In this document: one piece after another, positions 54,958 to 64,000 of the stretch
Layout: each line of letters begins with the position of its first letter
How positions within the stretch are numbered: the stretch's first letter is position 1
Source of the DNA: Chrysopilus asiliformis
Taxonomy: Eukaryota; Arthropoda; Insecta; Diptera; Rhagionidae
Direction of reading: 5' to 3'
NCBI GenBank assembly: GCA_964034945.1
Contig: OZ035960.1
Coordinates: 26,275,487 to 26,339,486 of the forward strand
Length of the DNA: 64,000 nucleotides
The notes under the pieces: generated by a model
The model's database searches: none
Seen by the model: the letters and a program-made list of their open reading frames with translations, nothing else
Told to the model about the DNA's origin: nothing
Made by a program: the position numbers and the translations under genes

Positions 54958-55718
54958 TCATTATACTAATATATAAAAATGAGTTGGTGTCTGTCTGTCT
55001 GTCTATCTGTCTGTTCCTCTTTCACGCAAAAACGGCTGAACCGATTGACTTGAAATTTGGCATGAGTGTCTGTGGTAGTTCTGGTTCCAACATAGGCATA
55101 CGGAAAATTACGCGCGAGAGGTGGGGGGAGTAAGGGGAGGGGGTAAAGTGATTTCGAAACTTAGTTTTTGCGCTATGTTACTCTTTCTCGGGGAAACTAC
55201 TGAACCGATTGGCCTGAAATTTGGCATAGATGTTCGTCGGGGGTCCAGCCCCAACATAGACCATCAAGAAAAAAATAAATAAAAATTTGAAAAAACTAAA
55301 CCCGGCAACGACGGGTAGGCAAGCTAGTACTAATATATAAAAATGAGTTGGTGTCTGTCTGTCTGTTCCTCTTTGTGCCTGTCTACACGAAGATTCACTT
55401 TGAGGCGGCACGTCATTTGTGATAGTGAGGGACGCAGTGGGGAGGGAAACCAAAAAGAGCGAACGAAGTTTAGATTCACTTAAAATTATCGGTTGCAAAC
55501 CGGTTTTTGAGTCTGGTTGTTGAAACCTGTGTCTAGTTTTGTTGATGAAACTAGTTTATGAATCCAGATAAAGCGAACCGTGTGCACACGGCAACAAAAT
55601 GAGGAAAGACGTGCCGCCACAAAGTGAATCCTCGTGTAATCACACGCTTTCACGCAAAAACGGCTGAACCGATTGACTTGAAATTTGGCATGAGTGTCTG
55701 TGGTAGTTCTGGTTCCTG
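54958..55718 (+). mobile_element. Helitron inside Helitron (family A), plus a further insertion
   Basis: Outer copy: TCA at 54958-54960 (after an A), continuing at 55328 with TACTAATATATAAAAATGAG and truncated at about 55718. Inner copy: 54961-55327, starting TTATACTAATATATAAAAAT (TC mutated to TT) and ending hairpin plus GCTAG. The inner copy lies exactly between A and T of the outer 5' end. The outer copy is also split by an inverted-repeat element at 55375-55646. Confidence 0.75.
55375..55646. mobile_element. Inverted-repeat element inside the outer Helitron
   Basis: 272 bp; the inner ends acacgaagattcactttgag and (reverse) acacgaggattcactttgtg continue ggcggcacgtc on both sides. Flanked by CTTT (55371-55374 and 55647-55650), where other Helitron copies have ctctttcacgcaaa uninterrupted. 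The centre contains an aaccggtttttgagtctggt palindromic region. Superfamily not assigned. Confidence 0.7.
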
Positions 55719-55849
55719 GGAGCTGTTCATATAATTTTGGGAAAATTTCTTATTTTTTTTTGGCATGAATGCCCTTTTGTTTGGAAGTCATTACCAAAAA
55801 ATTTCACTGTTTCGTATATTCCTTTTTTTTTTGTCAGAATCTGTCCTAT

Positions 55850-56060
55850 TTTTTTCTCCGTGTATGAAAATGTTAGAATTAGAGACTGAATTACAAAAAA
55901 TCTTAAAATTGGAGTTAGAATTTCAAAAAATCTTAGAATTAGAGTTCAAGTTATCTCCGCATCCACCGCATTCGCCTGATTTAGCTTTTTTCAATGCTCA
56001 AAACTTGAATGAAGGCTTAGGACATCAAGAATTTGAAGTCGGATCAGAGCAAGTGGATTA
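55850..56060 (+). pseudogene. Possible mariner-like transposase fossil with a 10-residue repeat
   Basis: The open frame holds LELETELQKI, LKLELEFQKI, LELEFKL (a 30-bp tandem repeat), then SPHPPHSPDLAFF. HPPYSPDLAP is the mariner motif carrying the last catalytic Asp; here Pro-Ser-Asp after it is lost. Nothing upstream resembles the rest of a transposase, so this is a weak call. Confidence 0.3.
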
Positions 56061-57091
56061 GATTGAAAAAAAATGAAATTTCAAAAATAATTATTCTCAT
56101 TAAAATGCCATTTCAGACATCTACCGATATACCCTAGTGAAAAGCCATACAAGCTCTTTAAAAAACATTTTTTTCACTGAAACAAAAAAAAATTTAACCA
56201 TATTTGAGAAAAAATCGCTTAAAAATAAGAAAAAAAAATTTGAGACAAAAATTCAGCGAAGAGTTTCACATTTTGTTTTGACAATCTGTACCCACCCCAT
56301 ATCTCAACAGTCATAAAACTCGCAAAATACAAAAAGAAATGTAAATGTGACGAAAGGACCGCTTATCTTTGAAAAACTACATGTAAACTGGAAATAATCG
56401 CCAGGAACCAAAATCAAACTGAAACTGAGTTCCCGTAAAAACTCATTTAAAAAAAAAATGTTTCGGTTCGGTCGGACGGCTACATTTGATGTGTTAAATT
56501 GTTTTATTACAGTTCAAGTTCGCATTCAAACGACCAACCATTTCCGATACCATTGATTTTTTCTCAGGATTCATTTTTGTTTTCGAGACTGGATGAAGTT
56601 TTCGTCTCTTTCAATCCCTTTCAAATTTTAAACAAATATTTGGCTCTAGGTTGTGTTTGAAAACAATTTTGGGAATAGAAAAAAATTCTCAAGACAAATC
56701 AATTTGCGGCGCTGCTCGCAAAGAGAGGAATTTTCGGAATTTCCCGCGCTCATGTAATTTTTGGACCTTTTAAAAAATTTGAATGCCAAGTTTTTTTTTA
56801 TCGAAAACTGAAAACAATGAATTTTTAAATCGAAGATTTTGTTTCCAGATCAATATTAACATTTTCTGCGTTTACATTTTTTTTACCCAAAAGCTCGAAA
56901 TTCAAATTTTAGTGCCTCAATTATCTCCCTAAGTTTATTATTTTTAGCTTTTACAGTCTTTTTAAAACTGAATATCAACAAACTAAATAAAAAATCAATA
57001 AATTAAGGTATATTCCACAACCAATATATATATTTTTTAATTTTTAAAATACGGTTGTATATTTTTTTTTTAACAAATGTTGAGCAATTAC
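56061..57091. other. Intronic stretch next to caudal exon 1
   Basis: No repeat family or gene recognised; the least repetitive kilobase adjoining exon 1. May hold regulatory sequence. Confidence 0.35.
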
Positions 57092-57677
57092 CTGGATTTG
57101 GTTGGGTGACATATGATGGTTTCTTCATCCAATCGTAGTATGGACTTTTGCCCGGTGTAGCCCTATTGCTGGCGCTGTTTTGCGGTGAGGGGGCTCCATT
57201 TGCACCCCCAGGACTTGACATTTCACTGCCAGATACCGTTATCGGAGGCGACGGTAATCCTTCGGTAAAGTGTTCAGGATTCCCGGGGTGATGATGTGGG
57301 TGCAAATGAATCGTAGTTGGGGTACTACCACTTCCGGAACTGCCACCCCCACCGCCCCCTGCTGACGAATTTCCACTGCCACCCCCGGCTCCGATTCCCC
57401 CCGACGCAGAAGTGTGCTGGGACTGCTGAAGCAGGGAAGCCTGCTGGGCGGTTTGAAAGTTCTCGTGGGCGACCCAATCCGGGCTGGACTGGGGAAACAT
57501 ATGGGGGCTGTAGTAAACATTGTGTCCGTGAGCGCCAGCTTCTACATCGCCCAAATATTGATGGTTCGGCGGGTGGTGATAATTGGACGAGAACCATGAC
57601 TGCGCCGGGTATGGCAAATTGGCGCCGTGTTTCTGTGAATATGGCAATGGATTGTAGTAGGAAACCATTTTTGCCAC
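57092..57677 (-). CDS. cad: caudal, exon 1: N-terminal region and hexapeptide
   Basis: Encodes residues 1-195 plus the first base of a Gly codon. After MAKM comes VSYYNPLPYSQKHG, matching the Drosophila Caudal N-terminus, so translation may start at the second Met (57668). Then NYHHPPNHQYLGDV, a Gly/Ser-rich stretch, a His run (HLHPHHHPG), the highly conserved EGLPSPPITVSGSEMSSPG, and the hexapeptide-type PYYDWMKKPSY that contacts Hox cofactors. Donor CCAG|GTAATT, phase 1. The exon is GC-rich (over half) against AT-rich surroundings. Transcription runs toward lower coordinates; the start site is not visible. Confidence 0.96.
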
Positions 57678-60136
57678 AATTTCTTTTAAACTTGGGTTAC
57701 TATATTAATTTTTAAGGTTTTGTTCGAAAAGCAAACCAGTATTAGTTATGAATATAATTTTCAGCAACACTTTCATGAACACATGGCAAACAAGAGCATT
57801 TTGAAAGCACTGTTATTTTTTTTTTGTCACAAAAAATATTCCAATCAATAATTTTTTTTTGTTATAGAGAAACAAAAGAATGTAAACAGAACAAATAAAA
57901 TCGTTTAACTGATTTTACAACTTGAATTAACAATTAAAAACTTTGAACGGTCACTAAAATTTTGTCACTTATTAATAAATAAATGATTATCGCTAAGAAA
58001 TCATTTTATAATTCTGAACAGATGTCTGTGTCTCCGAAAATACTACGAGTAAAGCAACAATGATATCGATAATGATAATAAAGAAATAATAATAAATTCC
58101 GATGCTTTTAGTCCAATAACACTAAATAATGGCTCACGATGAAAGATGGATTGAATTTTAGAACGCGTGTCGATTTTACTGGATCACCGACAAACGCACT
58201 AGCAAACGGTAAAAGGTGAAATAATAATAAAATCCACCGAAAACGGCACTAATATGAACTGAACGATATGTCTAATGAGACACGAATAACGAAACAAACG
58301 CCATATCAAACCAACCATACTGAATTTTTGAAAGTTTTTTGCTAGCTACCAAATACAAAATGGCCAATCTTAACCAATATTCAGCTGTCCCGTTCTAGCT
58401 GACTGCCGGATGTACATTGGGCGGAGTTTCAGCAACTTGCTGATAAAAAAAAATGTGAGACACATGCACATGTTTGTCGGATAATGGCTTCGACCCGTTA
58501 ACAAGTAAGAGTAGTCAAGTTGGCTACAGGTAGATAAAAGAAATAAGATTATTCAGGGAAATTAAAGGGTTCAGATTTTATGCTCCTCCTTTACTTGAAA
58601 TCGTCAATGACAAATTGAGTGAGTCAGCTAAAAATGAAGGTGATTCGAATATGAGACTGTTTCGGCCAACCAAATTGAATTTGAAAATTGAATATTACGA
58701 GCAAAAAGAAATATTGCCATGAAGGGGCGGAATACCCGTTTCATGGTATTTTTTTTTTACAAAAATCATGAACGTAAAATATTAGACCCATGAAAATTAC
58801 TTGTTTTTGTTTGAACTATGACTATAGAAACTATGAAAATTCTCATTCCATCAATCTGCCATTAGTGGAAAATCAACGGAAAACATGGCGAATAATTCAT
58901 TTGCCAAGTAAAGAAAAAAGAATTAGCTAATAAAAACACGTTTGGTTATTTTGTACTTAAATGGTGCATAATAATTATTTGAGATCTGTGTTCAGGTGAC
59001 TCGTCCCTGCTCCCAAATGCCCGCTAAACCATGCACCAACGGAACAAATAATTACTCTTAGGATAATTAAGGTATATATTTGCCTTGTATAATTCTCGGA
59101 GTATTACTTTGTCTGTTATTTTGCGATTATTAAATTCAATTGATTTGTAAATACAATAAAAATATAATGTATATGGTGTGTAAAGTCGGGCAAAAAAACA
59201 TTTAAATAATTTAATGAATCGCAATTTTCAACATTATATTTACTGAAAAACATTTTCAACTTCTTTGTATCTTTTTGAACAAAAAATTTTCAAACTTGGC
59301 TTTCTAATTAATCGCTTTAAATGCTAAGACAAATTTTCTAATTGCTCCTATATCTTTGTTTAACCACCCTGCAGAAAAAGGTACTTTTCCGGTAGTTTTT
59401 AAAAGTGTTTTCAAAGTACAGTGGTTCTATTTTGTTTTTCAATACCCATGTCCCACGCTTAAAGTACTGTTTTGAAACTAATTTGAAAAAAATTTGGGAA
59501 AAGCATTTTTAAAGTAGTTTATCACTATTTTCCACTATTTTTACCGAATTTAAGGATGAGATTCGCACCAAACGATCATATTTATTCGTTATTTTCCATA
59601 TTTCGAATAAAAAAAAACATTAAAATATCAAAAAATGGAGAAAAAGAAATCAAGTCGCGACCGGGATTCCATCCCATGTCCATGCAGCAGTTAATTGTAT
59701 TTCTATTTTCGTATTTGTCATTCCGGAAACTTTTATACTGATCCATGTGTTCAAATGAATTTCGACCAATTTTCACCAGAAAGTGAAGGATCGCCCGAAA
59801 TTAGTATACTAAGCCAAATTTTAAAGATGTTCATCAAATTGCCGATTTAATTATCACATCATTTAAACAAAGAACTCCTATTGATTTGCAATTTAAAATA
59901 TTTCTATTGAAAATATATTTAGGAAATCCGAAAAACGAAGAAAACAATGTATTCGAATACACTTTCATGGGAACTACTTTCCATCGAGATATTTTAAAAG
60001 ATTTTAAAGGTAGAATTTTCAAAATGTCTGAGGAATTCTGAATTCAATTTTCAAAATGTCTAAATAATTCTATTTGTGTCAATTAATTACAAAAACTTTG
60101 AAAACAAACTCAAAAAACGCTTAAACACTTTTCTAA
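57678..60136. promoter_or_regulatory. cad: 5' side of caudal
   Basis: Presumed promoter and upstream regulatory DNA. The part at about 58330-58460 is GC-richer and unique (cagctgtcccgttctagctg, gggcggagtttcagc), a reasonable place for the promoter, but no TATA or initiator is convincing. No gene found in 58500-60136. Confidence 0.35.
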
Positions 60137-60388
60137 GGCCTCGTTTATCCTTGCGATTTCTTCTTGAATTTCTCCGCGAATTTTAATCAGAATTTATTCC
60201 AGAATAAATTCACTTACCAAAAATTGTCAAAATTTGAATCTATTCTGTCGGTTTTTGAATCTAATATAAAAAAAATCGAGTTCGGGCATCTTTCAAGATT
60301 TTTTGTCGTAGTGTAAACATTTTTGAAGCATGAATTTAGTGTCGCAGAATAAAATTAATAGAATAAAGTGTCACATGTAAGCGGGGCC
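60137..60388 (+). mobile_element. Family F element, compact copy
   Basis: 252 bp. Ends ggcctcgtttatccttgcga and (reverse) ggccccgcttacatgtgac are imperfect inverted repeats, flanked by TAA (60134-60136 and 60389-60391), which suggests a Harbinger-type MITE. Contains tcaaaatttgaatctattct and gaatttagtgtcgcagaata, shared with 36160-36580 and 18708-20373. Confidence 0.6.
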
Positions 60389-61027
60389 TAAAACAATTTA
60401 TATCATTTAGTTGTTCTTGACCTTCAAAAAAAATTATTTTATTTAAAGTTTCATTTTTTTGTGATGCTTTGGAATAAAAACTATTTGCTTCTGTTTAAAT
60501 GGACGTTCCTTTTGTTTTATTCGACCATTCTACGTATAACGAAATTTGCCAAAAACCTATATATAATTTAATTTTTTTCGTATTCCCGTTATATTCCACC
60601 ATATTATTTTATAGTACAGTGAAACCTTGGCTCGTGAACACCTTGGTTTATAAACTAGACTTTCTAAATATTATGGCTTCCCTTGTCATTCTTCGCCGCT
60701 TTTTACTCTGTAAAAATCAAAAAACCTTATATTTTCATCTTAACTTTACAGATTTTGTGTATTTTTAAGGATCTAGTATAGGTTTGGGTACCCAATCTTC
60801 CGAGGCTCTGGAACGGATTAATTCATTTTACATTAGTTTATATGGAAAAAGTAATTTCGGTTCGATTTTAATGGCAGGCTGTGAAAAAATCGCAATGTAT
60901 GTCTAAGCAAGACCTAAAATAAGAACAAAAATTTTATCTATTGAAACAAGAAAATTACAGTAATTTGAAACAACGAGAGGGACCTTTTTTAAAAAGCTAC
61001 GTTAAAATAGCAATCTTGATTTAATTA
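60389..61027. other. Gene-free stretch with a lone pogo-like end
   Basis: tacagtgaaaccttggctcg at about 60614 looks like the left end of a CAGTG pogo-group MITE; no matching right end found. Otherwise nothing recognised. Confidence 0.4.
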
Positions 61028-61382
61028 CAGTGTGACCTCGATAATCGCAACTATAGTGGCCAGAGCATGTTGCGTTAACCGAGTCAGTTGCGATAACCGA
61101 GTCAGTATCGATATGTTTCAAAAAAGGAAACAAAAACCATTAAACGACATTCTATGACTGAACAAAAGTTTTATTTCATTAAAATTTTTATAAACAAAAC
61201 ATAAATTTAACGCAAGGAACAGCCTGTACTGTTTCTTTCTTTTTTTTCGTTCGAAAAGTTGTGTTAATCGAGTCAATCATTTTTGAAAGTTGCGTTTACA
61301 GAGTCAACAGTGCAGAATTTTAGGTGTTGCGTTAACCGAGGAGTTGCGTTCTACGAGGGTTGCGTTTATCGAGGTCACACTG
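61028..61382. mobile_element. pogo/Tigger-like MITE
   Basis: 355 bp flanked by TA (61026-61027 and 61383-61384). The inverted ends CAGTGTGACCTCGATAA are perfect for 17 bp and extend to about 24 with one mismatch (tCGCAAC/aCGCAAC). The interior repeats ttgcgttaaccgagtca. Related in style to 10357-10853, but a different family. Confidence 0.85.
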
Positions 61383-62260
61383 TATTAGGTATATTTCGAA
61401 GACCTTACAGACACCATAAATAATATATAAGTGTATTTCAATATTTTTTTTGTAAAAAAATGTCTAAGATTTTCTTATTTAGCAATTTTATTTTTTTTAA
61501 AGATAGAAACATTACTACACCCGATAAATAATTATGATTAGTTTTGGATAGCATCCGAAAAGATTATTCCAAAGAAATAAAAATCAAAGAAAGTTTTATA
61601 AATAAATAAATAGCGTTATTGAGATTCCATCAAATTCTGCTTGAGTTTTTACTATTCATAAGTTTAATTATAAATATTAGTAAATTTTTAATAGTTTTAT
61701 GGAATGTTACTGAAGTTTTCCTTAAATACATTATTAAAAAAATTTTAGCGAATAACTCTAAAAAGACAAAAATGATATATGACCAAAATCTTGGCACGGC
61801 CAAAAACGTCGTAAATCTAAGGATGCCTGTATTATTTTTGTTTTGTTAAAGGGCTATTAACACTTTACCGAATTCAAATAACCTTTTAGACATAATTTCA
61901 ATTCTTTATTCGTGTTTGAACCTCAAATACCTTTTAATATAATAAAAGAACGAACCGCGTTTTTAAAAAAATGGGTGTATATAACTTAAATTTTATTTTT
62001 TCCTTTTCTCGATGTAAGGTTGAACCGAAAAAATCCGCTTCCCAACAGTTCCCATACGCGGAACGGTAATTGTTTTTTAAAAGCGAAACCGAAAACCAGA
62101 CCAAAAAAAAAACTCGGGTCTCGGCTCTGATTAAAATTTTAATTATCTACTCTATTATTAATAAATTGACGTGCCTATTTTTTACTAGGTACATGAAAAT
62201 CTTCTCGGCATTTAATTTTTTCAATTAAGTTAACGTAAATTCTAAAACTTTTATTTCTTA
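61383..62260. other. Gene-free stretch
   Basis: AT-rich, nothing recognised. Confidence 0.4.
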
Positions 62261-62694
62261 CTAGCTTGCATACCCGTCGTTGCCGGGTTAAGTTTTTTCA
62301 ATTTTTTTTTTTGATCGGCTATGTTGGAGCTAAACTGCAGGCCAATCGGCTCGGTAATTTCCCCGCGAAAGGGTAACATAGAAGAAGAGCTAAGTTTCGA
62401 GATCACTTTACCCCTCCCCTTACTCCCCCACCTCTCGGGCTACTTTTTAATGGGTCTATGTTGGGGCTGGACCCCCGACGAACATCTATGCCAAATTCCA
62501 GGCAAATCGGTTCAGTAGTTTCCCCGCGAAAGAGTAACACAGCGCAAAAACTAAGTTTCTAATTCACTTTACCCCCTCCCCCCACCCCTCGCTACTTTCC
62601 CGTATGCCTATGTTGGAACCAGAACTACCACAGACACTCATGCCAAATTTCAAGTCAATCGGTTCAGCCGTTTTTGCGTGAAAGAGGAACAGAC

Positions 62695-62787
<93 letters not shown>

Positions 62788-62814
62788 CCAACTCATTTTT
62801 ATATATTAGTATGA
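62261..62814 (-). mobile_element. Non-autonomous Helitron, family A, reverse copy
   Basis: On the minus strand it starts TCATACTAATATATAAAAAT after A and ends hairpin plus atgcaagCTAG before T. It has the longest (GTCT)n tract of the family (about 62693-62786 as ACAG repeats), so tract length differs greatly among copies. Confidence 0.82.
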
Positions 62815-64000
62815 TTACAATTTTCTGTAAAATATTACCACACATAAGTATCTGTGATATTTACACCGAAACTAAACCATATTTTTTCCATACATAGTTG
62901 ATAAAATTAAAATCATTTTCAAAGTTAAATAAAAAATAATGAAAGCTTCAGGTAAAAAATCCATAAAAAAAAATGTTAAGTCTTCAATTCAGTATATTCT
63001 TCAATACAGAGTTGTATTGTTTGTATTTTATGTATTTCTTCTTTCAATATACATTGATTGAGAAGTTCCGGATGACTTGGAAATTCCCAAAATGAAAACC
63101 CAATTAAGTTGTTTCCATTTTAGGTACCTGTGTCTGAATCTCTTTATCCGTTTAGTGATTAAATGAAGACGAAGATCTTTTTACGTTTCTAAAAATGGCA
63201 GACATAAGGTATTAAATTTTGATACACCTGTCTGCCACTTGGTAAAAATCCAAATCCTACATATTTCCTACCTTTTTTATTACTCCGACAATGTAATGTT
63301 AAGTTTTATTGGAACTTCTAAAAAACCCAGAATTCTCCGAATTAGTAAACGCCTTTTGTTCACAATTCAAAGGATGACTTTAGCACTTTTTTTCGCTTTA
63401 AATTACTAATAAAAAAAATTAATATTAATCATATTCGGCTGTAAAAAAATCAATTATTGGTATTAAAACCAATTTCTACCTCTACGTACTTCCTTTAATA
63501 TTAATCAATATCGCATTTCGCTTATCTTTATTAGTTAAAAAAATCTGGACAAACTTTAAATTTTATGGAATTTTATAATGCCTTTAATAGATAAATATAA
63601 CAATAATATACAAATATAAACCTCAAGATGTCAAAATTTATTAACTATAGAATATTTATGGCTAAAGTTTTATGGCTTTTTGTCAAACGACTAAATAAAA
63701 ATCGAAATGAATGCCATATTTCTAATAATATTCTAACAATATTTTAAAAATCCCCTAAATTTAATCTTTAACTGAAATTTAGGTATTGGACAAAAAAAAA
63801 TAAGTGACCCAAATTAGAGAAAAATTGCGAAAAGATTAAATATTTTTTCAACTCAATTGTCGATTAGTTTACGACACCTTCCCCAAATAAATGAAAGCAA
63901 ACTAATCAAAATTTGGCAATTCAGTCACAGTCCTTTTTTTATTTTTTTACATTTCTATATGACTATCTGTGTTAATCAAATAAATTTTTTATCATTTTTT
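62815..64000. other. Gene-free terminal stretch
   Basis: AT-rich DNA up to the window end. No gene, RNA gene or element boundary recognised. Confidence 0.4.

Larger units (their letters stand above)
23032..57091 (-). other. cad: caudal intron 1 (34,060 bp)
   Basis: Donor CCAG|GTAATT at 57091 and acceptor TTTTTCAG at 23032-23033 are in matching phase (phase 1) and give the expected Caudal sequence [12 protein letters not shown] across the join. Between them I find no second coding gene that I can name. The intron holds dispersed repeats, several complete small transposons, relic coding pieces, and some non-repetitive islands that may be regulatory. Confidence 0.85.

Noticed and set aside
57239..57715. 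Open frames on both strands overlapping caudal exon 1
   Set aside because: Shadows of the GC-rich coding exon; only the frame with the Caudal N-terminus and hexapeptide splices into the homeodomain.
59640..59700. tRNA-like segment (gaccgggattccatccc)
   Set aside because: Only a T-arm-like stretch on one strand; no acceptor stem, A box or anticodon arm found.

Overview
This is a repeat-rich, AT-rich eukaryotic window from an insect, most likely a fly (Diptera) with a large, TE-laden genome. The reasons are spliced genes with GT-AG introns, a clear caudal homeobox gene, a MADF-BESS factor, a TFIIS almost colinear with the Drosophila protein, and repeats whose 5' part resembles Drosophila INE-1/DINE-1. 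Nothing bacterial or viral was seen. The species cannot be fixed from sequence alone.

Layout. (1) 1-6.2 kb: the last exons of an unrecognised plus-strand gene, an orphan BESS exon, LINE and BED-finger relics, a Helitron, an intact two-exon MADF-BESS gene (minus, 2743-3902), then MITEs and a DINE-like element. (2) 6.2-10.3 kb: two housekeeping genes in divergent arrangement, ATPAF2 (minus, F1-ATPase assembly) and TfIIS (plus, transcript elongation), sharing a promoter region of about 630 bp. (3) 13-17.9 kb: a six-exon TMEM145/GPR180-family seven-transmembrane gene (minus); its fifth intron carries an apparently intact Tc1 transposon. (4) 18.4-21.8 kb: an isolated possible 3' exon and a triply nested TE block. 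(5) 22.6-57.7 kb: caudal on the minus strand. The N-terminal exon is at 57.1-57.7 kb and the homeodomain exon at 22.6-23.0 kb, separated by one 34,060-bp intron that fills half the window. (6) 57.7-64 kb: region 5' of caudal with MITEs and a Helitron.

The non-genic DNA is an archive of mobile elements, many with boundaries visible to the base: Helitrons (TC...CTAG, A|T sites), DINE-1-like elements, PIF/Harbinger elements (TTA/TAA duplications), hAT elements (8-bp duplications), Tc1/pogo elements (TA) and piggyBac-type MITEs (TTAA). Several are nested, which gives relative ages. The most unusual recurrent pattern is one composite module, a (GTCY)n microsatellite followed 20-50 bp later by a short core related to ttgagctagagacttgaaat, found in at least six otherwise different repeat families. 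The genes do not form a pathway; they are neighbours. All joins are read by eye from splice sites and reading frame.
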